64,000 bases of DNA, taken from assembly GCA_905250075.1 (NCBI GenBank), contig CAJNOP010000002.1, positions 873,867 through 937,866 on the forward strand, written 5' to 3'. This document shows, piece after piece, positions 36,801 through 50,200 of this stretch (the stretch's first letter is position 1; each line of letters opens with the position of its first letter). The stretch comes from Rotaria sp. Silwood1 (Eukaryota; Rotifera; Eurotatoria; Philodinida; Philodinidae). The notes below the pieces were generated by a model that was not told the DNA's origin, searched no databases, and saw only the letters and a program-made list of their open reading frames with translations. Position numbers and translations under genes: made by a program.

Positions 36801-39281
36801 AAATGTTGTGTTAAAAGGTTTTATTATTTTTCTTTTTTATTATAGTTTTCAATATTTTAGAGTGGTCGAATACCAATAAAAAATCCATCATTTCAAATAG
36901 ACAATAGTAAGAATGTGAAAGTTTGTCTTCGATGTATTGGTGCTAATGATGATTATATACTTTGTATTATATTTGACGAAAATAATCATGGTCTTATTAC
37001 ACTTTGGTCATTAAATGAACATGTTGAGATGTTACCAATGCGTTTTGCTTTTATTCATCATAATGAATCGTCACCTAGTCTATTTGATTTGCCATCAAAT
37101 AGTAATGAAATTTTATATCTTGCTAGTGTTAATGGAGATATTCGAATATTAGATCTTCTTAAAATAAAAACTAAAACTAAAGTACTAAGTTTATCTAGTG
37201 ATGATATGATTCAACAAGTGACTATTTTACAAAATCAAGTATTAAATCGTTTAGTTTGTTTATCTGATGATATAATAGCTATATCAACTGAAGAATACAT
37301 AACTTTATTTGATCGAAAAAATTTATCAGAAATTTTACAAACAATTAATCTAAATGCACAAGTTTTTAATTGGAATATGATAAATCAAGATGATCATAAT
37401 CAAATATTAATAACAGTTGATTCAAGTCAACAATTTATAACAATATATCGTCAAGAAAAAAAGACTTCATCATCATTAAATCAAATGAAAATTGAATTTC
37501 GTTCAAATGTTCAATATATCGAATTAATTCAAACAACAACAATTATGGATAATGATGAAAAGAAAAAAACTTATATTTTAATTTTACTTGATGACCAAAC
37601 AATACAATTGCTTGATACCAATCAATTATCACAATCAAGTTTACAACCAAAAGGATTACTTGCTAAAATAAAAAGTTATAATGTATTATAAACATTTATA
37701 TTATTTTAATAATTTTTATTTGTTTGTTTTTTGTTTGGTTTAGATAAGTAATACAAGTATTACAGCATGTGAATATGATTTGAATTGTCCATTGTCAATT
37801 TCTTTTTCGAATAATCAATCTTCAACTCCACAATTATTACATGCATTTGAAAATATGAATATTGAATATATTACTATGCTCAATAATGAACAATATTATG
37901 TTATTATTACCGGTGAATATATGGTTTATATTTATTCAATAGATAATCTTAATCAAATAGTTTTTCAATATGATCTCAAAATAAAATCACAATCAAATTT
38001 ATTTTCATTACAAACATATCATTCAGATATAATTATATTTATGTTTATGAATCAATTTATAATTTTACAAATAAAATTTTATGATATTGAAAATGTATTT
38101 AAAATTCAGTCAGAACAAATTTTTCCTATTTCAATCCGTGATGTTCAATATTCACTTGAATTTACACCAAATAACCATTTTCTTATTCTTAAACAATCAT
38201 TAAACCTTAGTAATTATCCTGATCTTAATGATTTTCGTATTTTTACTTGTAATAATCAATTTAAAATTTCACCTATTCAAGAACCTATTACTTACATTAA
38301 ATCAAAATTAAGTGCAAGTGGTAAAATTATTGGGTTTATGACTTATGCATCTTCATTTACTCGATCGCTACTCTGGTTAGCTTATCAAGGGACAATATTG
38401 TACGTTCGTCTTCCATCAAATTTAGCTGAACTTGATATACGTTCTGATTATCATTGTTGGATGCGTCATTCTCTCGCAATGTATGAAAAAACAACGGAAA
38501 AATGTAGTTTATCAATTAACATAACAAGTTTAGCTGTACAATCACCGAATGATTTATGTATAGCATCAGGGGGTGATGATGGATCGATTGTTATTTGGCA
38601 TTTGACAAATAAATATAGTCACGAGGTCTTAGAATCAATTCATATGGATAAGGTAATAGAAGCTAATTATATCTCATTAGTGGAATCTCCGAAGGAAATT
38701 AGTCTTTTTTTTTCTTTTTCTAATAAGATGACTGAAGGAAATAGAATTTCGATTAAAATATTTTTTTGAAGTTTCTATTTCCGTTTGAAATGTCAACAAA
38801 AGAAAAAGAAAAAGGAAACAAAAATAGAAATTTATTTTGATTGAATTTATCAAGAATAATTTCAAAAACAAAACAGAAAATTAAAAATCAAATCTACAAC
38901 ATGAAATTCTATAAGAAAATATTTAATTAATTTATTATTATTAGTATTATTAGTATTTTTCTTTAGATAACTGATCTTAAATTTGATATGAATACAACTC
39001 GATTATTTTCATCATCATATGATCGTACACTTGCTATATGGTCTCCTATTAAATTACTTCACGTTCTTCGAGTACATATACCTATTGATAGAATTAATCT
39101 TCTTTCTGTTTCTAATACTCTTCTTGCTCGTGCAAAATTCTGGGGATTTGATCGACTTATGATGTTTTATATTGGAAATTATTTGCAACAGTCAACATCT
39201 ATAAAACAGAACACTATTATGAAAGAACTTCAGAATATGACAGATATTCAAGCATGTGATGTAGCAAGTTGGGCTTTATAG
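30845..39281 (+). CDS. NACHT and WD-repeat protein (NWD1/NWD2-like), complete
   Basis: Eleven exons in phase (30845-31185, 31244-31517, 31604-31778, 31844-31960, 32018-32121, 32180-34255, 34313-34515, 35317-35386, 36861-37682, 37744-38652, 38967-39281) give 1801 residues. The N-terminal module RLFRIFISSTFSDFKIERNE ... FQVVDMRWGV (residues about 68-118) is the DUF4062-type domain typical of NWD proteins. The NACHT-type P-loop follows: AESGSGKT (about 431-438) as Walker A and LFILLDAIDQL (about 535-545) as Walker B. The C-terminal half is a degenerate beta-propeller region, clearest at ASGGDDGSIVIWHL (about 1667) and FSSSYDRTLAIW (about 1710). Proteins of this build are STAND-type signalling ATPases: the NACHT oligomerises and the WD repeats sense a ligand. 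A poly-Asp run (about 489-503) from GAT repeats interrupts the NACHT between the Walker motifs. The first exons are short, the core exon is 2.1 kb, and two introns exceed 800 bp. Confidence 0.9.
32630..32668 (+). repeat. GAT trinucleotide run coding poly-Asp in the NACHT domain
   Basis: About a dozen GAT codons with a few AAT give an Asp-rich insertion between Walker A and Walker B. It sits on a loop and keeps the frame. Confidence 0.85.
34516..35316 (+). other. 801-bp intron of the NACHT/WD gene
   Basis: No exon or repeat recognised; AT-rich throughout. Acceptor ttacag at 35311-35316. Confidence 0.5.
35600..36620. repeat. About 1-kb foldback repeat in the intron of the NACHT/WD gene
   Basis: The intron 35387-36860 contains an inverted structure. 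The inner core is an exact 18-bp inverted repeat, caggtttggtaagataaa (35864-35881) and its complement (36045-36062), with weaker complementarity on both sides (ccaataatccaaatcctt against the complement of taaggtttgagccattgg). Further out, motifs built on gtcgac/gtcaac occur at about 35604-35670 and, in reverse orientation, at about 36505-36615. The outer ends are approximate. Sequence differs from the 1-kb/58-kb/62-kb family. Confidence 0.55.
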
Positions 39282-39780
39282 TAAAAAAAAACTAAAATAA
39301 AATAAATTAATTCCATATGTGTCATTATGCCTTGATTCATCGTTTCGTAAAAATAGTAGAGAAATTGTACACATATATAGGTTAGAATACGAACAATGTG
39401 TCCTCAATAGTCTATGGCTTTTTCTTGTCTATAATATCAATCGACGTCAAAAACCAAGAAAAAACAATACACAAATCATCAATATCATTAATTTCGTCTA
39501 TGTAGACAGATAAAGAAAATTTCTTTTGACATATAATTTTTTTTCTCTTAGACAACATACGAACTGAATATAATTATATTCAGGACAAGAATTTCCTTTT
39601 TTTGTTTTAGAGAAAAAGCAAAAAAATGATTATTTATGTATTAGTTTTTTTTTATGTGTACACAATTAAAGAATAAGAGGGGAAAAGAAATATAAAAGAA
39701 GAAAATCATATATCCGACAGAAAACATAAAAGATACAATTTAGTTAAATGATCATGAATAATATGATCAAGTATTTAGTG
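39282..39780. other. Convergent 3' region of the NACHT/WD gene and the GPCR
   Basis: The two genes end tail to tail, 499 bp apart. aaataaaataaat just after the stop at 39281 (about 39295-39307) could serve as polyadenylation signal for the plus-strand gene. No gene inside. Confidence 0.5.
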
Positions 39781-41091
39781 TTAATGAGATAGATGTGTTG
39801 ATGAAATTCTTATTAGACGATGGCCTAAATAAATGCTGAGTTGGCGATCTTGAGTTTTTTGTTGATGTGATATGAAATGTTGTCGGAGTAATGTACAACT
39901 AAAGAGACGAACAACTTCACTACGAAAACGTTGACCACATATAACATAAACGAAGAAATTTACACAAAATGATGCAAAAAACCAAAGACGAGCTACATTT
40001 ACTGCACTAAGCATCCATGGTGGTTCTTTTTGAATGAATAAAAAGCAGAATAATAATAAATGGTAAGGCAAATTAAAAACCAAAAACACAGTTGATGCAG
40101 CTAAAAGCATTTTAGTTGTTTTAGCTGATGCTGTTGCTCGACATTGAGTCGAGCGTATTCCAATTGATGTATTTCTCTGATATAATGGAATATTTCTTGT
40201 TGACGAATTAGACGTTATCGACGTATTACTTCTGGTTCTTTTGTGTTGTTCTAACGGTCTAACACATAAAAGAGAACTGTTTTGTTGTTTAATAAGATGA
40301 TTTGTTTCACTATAAATATTATTATTATTTGGACTACCATTTGTATTAGTAGCATTACTAATATTTCCATTACTCAATTGAGATAATGGAAGAGCATCCG
40401 AAACTGATTGGCCTGATGAATTACTTGATGACTTCACTGATGGATAAATAATTGGTGTTTGTGTTTTTGATGTAGGTGATTTTAATTTATATGTAAATTT
40501 TGAATGAAGTTTATAAACAATAGCTAAATTCATGCATGATATACATGAAAATGGTATAATAAATGTAAATAATGTATCCATAACAAGAAATGGAAATAAT
40601 AATGGTTTATCTCGGTCTTCTTCACAATAAACAATATTTGTTGAATTTGAACGAAATTTTGTTGTTGTTACAGGAAATGATAATGAATAAAATAAACATG
40701 CAAATATTAATAATGTTAATGCTAATATACGATTTGTACGTTGTTTTAAAAAAGTTGTTGCTTTTATTGGAAAGAAGACAGCTATAAGACGATGACTTGT
40801 ATAAGCTAATGTGAAATTTGATGATAAAAATGATGCTATATGACTTAAATAAATTGTTAACATACAAACAGGTGCAGTCATAATTGGTACATTTAATTCA
40901 TCAAGTAAAGCCAGAACAAGTATAAGTATAAATATAAGATCAGTTACAGCGAGACAAGTAAGAAAAAATGATGAACGTAATGAACGTAATCGTCTTTGAG
41001 AAAAAACAATGATTGTAGTTGTATTACCAATAAGACCCGTTAATGCAATCATAATATAATAGGCTAATTGAAGTTTCGATGATAGTGTCAT
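39781..41091 (-). CDS. Rhodopsin-like (class A) G-protein-coupled receptor, probably peptide receptor-like
   Basis: A single open exon. The first ATG in frame (41089-41091) gives 436 residues; the frame stays open 46 codons further upstream without an ATG to a TAA at 41227-41229, so a 5' exon is possible. Seven hydrophobic segments are present. TM1 carries GLIGN (19-23); TM2 has LTCLAVTDL (44-52). Cys76 and Cys156 can form the usual TM3-loop 2 disulphide. The DRY position reads SHR (99-101), the TM6 CWxP position reads FNLPYH, and NPxxY in TM7 reads NFFVY. The third inner loop is long and Ser/Asn/Thr-rich. The look is that of the large, diverged FMRFamide/thyrotropin-releasing-hormone-type receptor sets of spiralian animals. 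Ligand unknown. N-linked sites occur near NMT and NST. Confidence 0.8.
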   Translation of the reverse strand: MTLSSKLQLAYYIMIALTGLIGNTTTIIVFSQRRLRSLRSSFFLTCLAVTDLIFILILVLALLDELNVPIMTAPVCMLTIYLSHIASFLSSNFTLAYTSHRLIAVFFPIKATTFLKQRTNRILALTLLIFACLFYSLSFPVTTTKFRSNSTNIVYCEEDRDKPLLFPFLVMDTLFTFIIPFSCISCMNLAIVYKLHSKFTYKLKSPTSKTQTPIIYPSVKSSSNSSGQSVSDALPLSQLSNGNISNATNTNGSPNNNNIYSETNHLIKQQNSSLLCVRPLEQHKRTRSNTSITSNSSTRNIPLYQRNTSIGIRSTQCRATASAKTTKMLLAASTVFLVFNLPYHLLLFCFLFIQKEPPWMLSAVNVARLWFFASFCVNFFVYVICGQRFRSEVVRLFSCTLLRQHFISHQQKTQDRQLSIYLGHRLIRISSTHLSH

Positions 41092-44000
41092 ATTTACATC
41101 AGCTACAGGAGGCTTGTATGATGATAATGATAATGATAATGATAATGGTAAAGAAGTAGATAAAATGATAGGCGTAAAAACCAGCGTCAATTTGACTAGA
41201 GAACTGTTGGATGCATGATATGCATCTTAAGAACTAAAAAAGAAAAAGAACATTTCTTTTTATCTTTTATTTCCGTTTTCCTTTTCTTTCCGCTTTCACC
41301 AATCAAAAAAATTTCAAAATTCTAAACTATAATTATTTTCTGTCATCTCAAATTTTTATTTTTTGTTACACTTCATCATATTTAAGAAAAAAGAAATATC
41401 GTTTTTTTTTTATTTAATAATAGCAAATTGCTTTAGATTTATCGTATTAAGTCTATGAATACAAAAATATAATTTAATTTTAAAGAAAAACGAGAAGAAA
41501 ATTTAACAAAATGTACTTATCTAAATATTTGTTTCAACGAAAGAAAGAAGACCTTGTGGAACAATTTATTACTATGAATACTTACTACAATACATGTCTA
41601 GCATATGAAATTAGAGTGTCCATTCTTATATTTTATTCAACACTATAGAATCCAACAGCTGTTTATAAGAGAAAAATACTAAGTAATTGATAGACAACTT
41701 AACAACTGCAATTCTAATGTAAATTATTTTTTGGCTGATACACGTTCTAATCATACTCTATTCAGTTTTATAATCAGTTAGGCTACAAAGCATGTACCTC
41801 ATAAAAGTTCGATGACTTGAAAATTCTAAAGGGAAATACCAAACGCTGCTAGAATTGATTAGACATATGTTTTTTTATTCTAAGAATATTATAGGACTTA
41901 TTAGCAATTCAAAAGAATATTTCTTCTGTTTGTCCTTGAAGATCAATTAATATCGGTACATGAACATATGTGCACATATATTTTGTTTGTTTAAATAAAA
42001 ATTATGGTAGAAAAAGAAAAACAAAGAATCCTATTCATACCTCAATAATTGATTTCTATTATCAGTACTAATATTGTTATTATTATTATTATGTACAGGG
42101 TTAAGAAGGCAAAAAGTTTTTTCTCATTAACATAATATATAAACAAAAAGTCTAGAATATAGAAAAAAGCATATTTCTGCTATGTATCTATTCCTGTTAT
42201 TTTGATCGGATCTTAATGTTTATTTTATATATAGAGTTGATATATATGCATATTTATGTGTATGACAATTTTAGTAATTTTTCTTCCTACGCTGTTATTG
42301 TTTAACTAATAAACTACCTACTTAATTTACGAAACAAAACGGACTTATGAGAAAAAAAGTTTTAAAGGAAATTTTCTTCTTGAATAATTTATATAGTGTT
42401 CTTATATTGTAATTCCTTTCTTTATGAATTAATAATAAATCATTATAATCGTAATAGCTTTTTTTCACCTATTATTATAAAGAGTCATTTCCATTAATTG
42501 TTTTCTTGTCATCTATTAGTCAATTATTTTAATTTATCTTACCTATTAAGATTATACTTCAGCACCTAAAAATTGTTGATAGTAGAGTAAAGAAACTATT
42601 ACGTAGAAAGAATGCTAATAATATTATACAAAATGTTTTATCTTGGTTTCTCTTCTTTGTTTTTTTTTCTTTCTATTGATAGATGAATTCGATGTATAAA
42701 AACCATAAAAAGAAAATGAAATAATTGTTAATGACAGAAAGAAACATGTCCTTCATGATGAACACACGATAGTCCATCAAGGATAGGAAGTTAAGAAGTC
42801 ATGTACTTTGACTATTCTATTTTGAACCCTTTTTCCTGTATGGGAACACTAAAAAAAATCTCTAATATTTGGTTTTCTATATCATGCATTATGACAAGAA
42901 AAAATATGAAAACAATGATACTTTTATTTTCTATTGACAAATAATGTATGATATAGATAGCGTTTTCACAGACTTTGATTTAACGATTTTATTTGTTCTT
43001 CTTTTCTTTGACACTACTTTGAAAATGTTCCTACGAATAAGTAATTCAACGAACCTGAATTAGTAATGTGTTAATGATAGGCTTATAGCGGTATTCTAGT
43101 ACAAAAAAAGATAAAAAAATAATGTGATAATCATAAAATCAAGTTGTTAACAAAGTACGACTATTCTCAACGTAACATCAGATAGAACAAAGGTTTTGCA
43201 ATATTAGAACTTTCTCGTCGAAATATACACACTATAATTGTTGTCATGCTCTTATGAAATTTAAATAATCGAACTACAAGGTTATATTAGCTGCGTATTA
43301 TGTGTTTCAGTGAATGGTATCGACTTCTTAGAAATTCTTTTTTGTCTTCTCAAAATTCTTTTAAAATATTAAGAAAATGCCCAAAAGACTTTGTAATGCA
43401 TATTGGGTTTCACATCAAATGCATTTTCAGAATATTATACAAGTATTTGATAAAAATATATATGGAATAATCGTCTGTCTAAGCATTAAATAACAAATGC
43501 AATTTTCGAACTTTTTTTCAGCTAATTCAATTTAGACAGTGTTACTAGAACTTCAAGTAGAAAAACAAATGGATTCTCTAAAAATTTCTCTAACTACGAA
43601 TATAATATACTTATAGAATATTTGTTTTGAAAACGAGTAACTCAATAAAGAAAACGTCACTTTACTTAAAACGTTGTTTGCAATTGAATCAAAACATTGT
43701 GTATGAAAAAACATCTTATTGAACTTATTCGATAGTGTTTTTATAGTGTTACTTAGCACTATATTCTTTTTTTTGCAATTAAACATTGCTTCAAACAAAC
43801 TACAAAATATGTGTCTGACGTAGATCTTATTTATTAAGTCTTATAGAGGAACCTCTGGACTTTTTATTAATAGTAATCAGATCTTGAAGACAATTATATT
43901 GTATATCTTTAAATAGAACAGTTCAAATCGTGTATTATATCTTTGCTTGAACATTTTCAAAAAACAATAGTCTAGCAAAATGTTTAGAGTACTTGGTATA

Positions 44001-47000
44001 CTGTAATTTATTCAAATATTTCGATCATTATTCATAAAACTTGTGACAAATTGCTAGAAAATGATTATTGATTCCAAAAATGAAACCATGTACTCGACCT
44101 TTTCTTATGTCATTTACGCGTATTTATAAAAAAAAAAAAAGAAAACCATTAAGAAACATCGAGTATAGTGATTTGTTTGCTTCCTAAACATAATATAGTT
44201 CTCATTTAGAGTTTTTTTCACATCATTTATTAAAAAATATCGAAATATCTGAGTAAATTTTAAGTCTATTATATTTTTTATTGACAATAGTTTTATATGA
44301 AAAAACCATCGTTTTCAATAGTAAAATTTTAGTTAATTATAAAACAACGGTGGAACGAAGAGAACACTTCGATAAATATTTAATAGATTATTCTTCTACT
44401 TCTCATTTGTAATGTTGTAAAACAATATGACATTAAAAGAGCTTATAAATTTGATATTACTCTTAGCTTAATAAATAAGTTTATCTATATTAATATTTAA
44501 TTAAAAAGTATATATTATCAAGATAAAAAGACTTTTTCATAATTTCTATCAAGATCGTATGTCTTTTTCTCTTCTAAATGAACTAGCAATACATTTTTAA
44601 TCAGTGTTAAGCATTCATTGAGATAGAAACATCTTTTTTTTCTTTTTTTTTAAATCTTTCTAAGTTTTTTTTTCTATGCTCTGCATTGTAGACAGACTGC
44701 ATGTCGCCTTTATTTCATTTATGTAACTGTTGTTCATCCATTAGTAATTTATTGCTTAATGGAACACATTTAGTTCTTCTATAATAAGTAGGTGAACATC
44801 CGTTAATCATATGAAATAAAGACACATGAATAATAATTATAGTATCTATTTTTCCAGTTTTAAATAGGAAAAAAACAAAACTTCAAATCAATGTTTAATT
44901 ACCGTGCTACAATCATAGTTGTCATTGGTATTTTCGATAATATTCTGATATCGTAATTACATCATTGTTCCATTAGTAAATATCGATAGTGTGACCTTCA
45001 TCATTATCATCTTACAGATGCTGATCTTTTCTTTTTTTTTTTTCTCTATCAGAGTTTTCTTTCTGTATTTCTTTTTTTTTGCACTCTCATCGAGAAAAGT
45101 CCAGAGAGTGCATTTATCGATATGATTATTAATAAAGAAAAAAAAGAATCAACACTGACAGGTCGTAAATCTCAAGATAGAAGTTAGCGATGAAACTATA
45201 ATCTATATAATAAATTTTAAACCTAGTTTTCTTGCTTTGAATGTATATTCTAAAGATCATCATGGATTTTTTTCTGTTAAAATAATTAACTTTTATTGTT
45301 AAACCATTAGAACAATTGGCTTCATCAGAACTTTTTTGTATTTTGAACTGACGAAATAGAAATTCGTGACTTCGATTCATATACACATATCTGAACATTT
45401 CTGCTTGATCAAATACTGTAGATATAAGAATCTTAACGATTCATTTGAATCAATAATGATTCGATCTATTGAATAATTATTAAAACTATTCGTTGACTCT
45501 AAAGAGACTGTTAAAAAGTTCTTTGCACTTGTATAATGAAAACGAAAAGACCAACTAGAATAACACCTTAAAAATACCCAAAAACAATAATTACGACGGA
45601 ATATATGGTGGATAATTTATGGTATAAATAAATAATTTTCTACGGAAATAATAATAATAATGTAACAATAAAGATAGCCTTGTAAATATGTATGTTACAC
45701 ATGACGAAGATTATAAGGAGAAATTTAACGGAAGAAAAACTTCTTCTTCATGATATTCTTGACCTAATTGCGGATATGACGAAATTAGGAAAAGAAAAAT
45801 TCACGTTATACACAGCTGTTTTTGTTCTTCTTTTCAAGATTTTCCAGTTCAATGCATCTTTGGACTTAGGCTTTTAAAAGTTTAATATGTGGTATTTTTA
45901 ACTTAAAGACGTAGTATAAATCTAAGAAATAAGAAGGATGAATATTATTGAATATTATATTTTTATTCTTTGATTTTAGATGCTGTAAGAAAATCAGATG
46001 TTATCCGTTTCTTTATATTGATTCTCCAAAAAGAAAATCATTTCTAGAAAGAAACCTTTGTTTGAGAACTATAAATAGATATAAATTAGATCCAAAACTA
46101 TTTGATGACCTTATTGATTATGACATCTTTTATGTTTATATTCTATCAGCAAACCATTGATCATACAGACATTGATGCAGAAAAAATATGTTAACTAACT
46201 TATTAATGATCTAATTACAAATGCACATGAAAATAATTATCATCAGAAAAAAAATCAACATGACTCATATAAAAAACTAAAAATCTTTTGCTTTGCGAAG
46301 AAAGATATTGCAAATGATTGTATTCAAATGACAGAAAAGAATAAAAGACTTTAGTGGAAAGAATTATATGATTGTATCACAAGCTAGTCAACTAACTAAC
46401 GACAACTTCAAAACAAAAAGAGACACTGAATGTATCTCTTGCTGTGCAATCAATGACAGCAAAAATCATCTGACTTGATGTTCTGTTTGACTGTTTCCTA
46501 TTATGAAATGTATGGATTGTATTATTTGGACGAAAAAAAAGTTGTGCCGCTCTATCCTAACAAAATTACTGTATTATCAATTCGTTTAGTTTCAATGTAT
46601 TCTTTTTTTTGACGTAATCAATTATTGTCATAATAATAACGCGAAACGATTTTCTTTGTTTTCAAATCTCGACATTGAAAGATGCAAAAAAAAATTATAA
46701 AACCAGGCCATAAAAGAAAAATCCTTCATTTATTATTAAAGAGACAATATTGTCACTGACTCAAATTGAAAAAGACACAAAATCTATATTATTAAGCCGT
46801 TAATGTCCATAAATAGTGTCCTGTAAATGAATCTAATATAATATATGATTAACTTCATAATGTTTTTAGTATTATCAATGTTGTAACAAGAAAAACATTT
46901 AACAAAATATGAAATATTACAAATGGTTCAGGGTCATGTAGCAAACACCTTGATAAATTTTGGTATCTTAATAAAGATTTTTTGACTAATAAAGAAAAAC

Positions 47001-47271
47001 AATTTTAGAAAACATAAAATTATTTTCAATGATTTAATTGATTTATATTTTGATCATAATTATTTTAATTAAATTATATTTTATAATAGAAAAACGACAT
47101 TATTTAATTTTTGTGGACAAAAGAATATTAATCGATTCTAATATGGAAACTCCTGAGACATTGACAAGCAAAAAACAAACACACGCATACACACACAAAA
47201 AAAATGAACTATTTAAACAAAATTAAAAAAAAAACACAAGAAAAATTTCAAAAAAAGCCAACATAATTAAT
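41092..47271. other. 6-kb intergenic stretch, nothing recognised
   Basis: AT-rich with many homopolymer runs. Open frames are short and lack known domains. The part near 41092-41230 may hold the GPCR 5' exon or promoter. Confidence 0.5.
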
Positions 47272-50200
47272 CTAATCTTTACGATTAGAACGATGACGAC
47301 GATGTGTTTGAGCACTACCGGGTGGTATATTATTTGTATTTGATTCTTTTAAATGATGTTCAATATTTGAACGAGCTTTTTGAAGAACATCTAATGTTGG
47401 CTGGACTAAAATAGAAGAAAAAGAAATGCTCGACATACCCTTATTTATTATAATCTAATATCACACTTGTCTTATATTCTTTTTTTTTGATTAATATTCT
47501 ACTATGAAATGCACCATAAAATTGTATTCTTTCTATCTTGGGAAAAAACATGTTCTGCTGTAATTCAAAGACGGTTAACATCTTATCCGTCAACATCGAA
47601 GATAGTCAAACTTGTTGACAACTTATACATCTTGATTATCTTGGGCACTGTACTTCCTACGTTTTGACAGATATTCATACGATCGAGCTAAACAACAAAA
47701 GCATCAAGACTACCATCTTACTTTTTACAAAAGTTCATTTTCATTCAAAACAAAAAGAGACTAATTTTTGAGACAAACATACGAGCATGATATTTGAACT
47801 GTCTGATTTAAATCTCCCTTAAAAAAACATTTTTAAATTTGAAAGGGTTCAAAAAGATATAAGAAAGTTTTCTTATGTTCTGTATGTTTATATTCTTCAG
47901 CAAATCTAGGCAATAATTGAAGAAAAACAATGAGTAAATGTGTGTTCCAAAAACTGTGTTTTGATAGTAGCATAGACTTGAAATTCTTGATTAATTTTCG
48001 TCATGAAAATATGAGGTCAATATGTTTCATAGCGATGTCTAATAATGGGTATTAAAAAGTAGGAAAAATATATTTCATATCAACAATGCACCTCCATTCA
48101 AATTCTTTTTTCATGTCATTTGTTCTAAAAACACTGCGCATTTTTTTAAAATGATTATAACACTTTATGCTCCTTTGAATGATGCGATGAGACTGTTTAA
48201 GAAGTCTGTTGTTGTATAGGGAAGATCATATGCCTCGAAGCTTTCTTATGATGATTCCAGACTTTTGACGTTTTGACAGTTCTCAAAATTAAAGATAGCA
48301 ACAATACAAAAATTTCTTCCCTTCATATGAAGAGGTAATTAGTTCCTCTTCAAATAAAACAATCTTCGGTTCTGTATTTTGAAGTGTAGTGAAAAGGAAC
48401 TTCTATAAGTCAAGAACCCATCATAGACCTTGATCTGAAGGATACTCCGAACCACTGACATTCGGTGACATAAAAAGAATATTTGTAATTTTATTTTTAT
48501 GTGTTCAATATTTGTGAAATGTATCATGAAAATTCTATACAATGATCTAAACATTGACTTCTGATAGAAAATAATCTTAACCAAACTCGGCATTAGAATT
48601 ACAACGGATATGCTGTACTCCTTTTTCGGAAATGCCCTCAATGACTTTTCGTTCTACTCACACTTAACTGTAACCAATGATGTAATTGAGCTCTATAATA
48701 ATAGGTGATAAGCTTCTATATCCTTTATGAACTATCAAATAAAATTTACTAAAAATAGTTTGATGTCAAACAGTTCATACACTATTTTACGTTAAAATAC
48801 TCTTTTGTTTATAACAACTCATTTTCATATTGAGAAAATAAAGGAAGTTTGATTCAAAAAATATTAATTATCAAAATATATTAAAAAGTGCAGTAAAGTT
48901 ATCGTAATCAATAAGCTAAAGAATACACAATCACTAAAACATGCATACAAAATAATAAAATAGTTAGAAGCAAATAAGAATAATTCATAAATACTACAAT
49001 AAACTACACAAACACATTTAATAAACTAATATAAGTGAATTTAATTATTTGTTTGGTGAATAATTTTGATATTTGTTTACAAACAAACAAACAAAAAGAA
49101 AAAAAAACTTACGTAACAATGCCAAATATTCGCCTGTATCAGATTTTTTGCGATTCACTTTCTGCAATAATTGATATTAAATAAGGAAAACTGATATATA
49201 TTGATTATTCTCCTCAAATGTAAGGGGAACCAGAAAAAAATACGAGGGAAAACAAAACAAAAAAAAAAGGAGACCCAATTTTTTTTTTGTTTCAATAACT
49301 TACAGTTAATTGAGCGAGTAGTTGTTCTAAATGATTTGATTGTTCTCGATATTTTTGTTTTAAAAATTGAATATCTTGAAGATATTTTCTTTGATTAAAT
49401 AGAAGACGTTTATTCTAAACAAGAAAAATAAATAATATAGTTATGAATTTAGAGACAAAAAAATAAATAAAATGAAATAAAATTACTTCTTCCATGAGAC
49501 GATGATCAATAAATATATGTTCATTATATTGATTTTTTTCTGGTAAATCAGCTTTCCAATATGTTTCAATTAAATCAAGAACATGCGTCAAACGTTTATC
49601 AAGTTGGTTTAAATGTTCTTCAAGCGATCTGATTGCTGTATCCTAATGGAAAATTACAAAAAAAGACAAAAATATTAAAAATAATTTATTCTACAGTAAA
49701 AACAGAATAGACTAAATGATATTTTAAATATATATAAAACTATTCTTATTCATGATCTACATATTTCTTCAATTTCAAAGTGTCTTCACTTCAACAATTA
49801 TAGATAAATGATTCAAGAATGTTAATGAAAAATATAATAGATGTATGATTTACATTCACATAACCTAAGGGTTATATGAAGGTCTGACCGGGTACAATAT
49901 TTATTAAAGCGTCGTGCTCAGCAAAATGAGGTGATACCCAGCAGGACAACATCGTACTTTGCCAGATGACATGCCGATGAGAAGTACGGCGCGCGTTAAC
50001 TATTCATAGAAATAAGACTTTTTTTTCTTAATGAAGCCAACTTGAGTCTAGTTCGAAAATTCTGACTTACATAAAATTGTCCATCTCTTTTGAATGTTTG
50101 ACTTCAATCTAATTATGTTTTAATATGAGATTGTAACTCACGAATACACAAAAATAAATTCTTTGTGAGTAAAGAAAATAGAAAAGACGAAAATTTATAT

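Noticed and set aside
40590..40867. Frames overlapping the GPCR on both strands
   Set aside because: Shadows of the seven-helix frame, without domains of their own.
49865..50000. tRNA or 5S rRNA in the GC-rich island
   Set aside because: No cloverleaf, A/B box pair or 5S-like sequence could be read on either strand.
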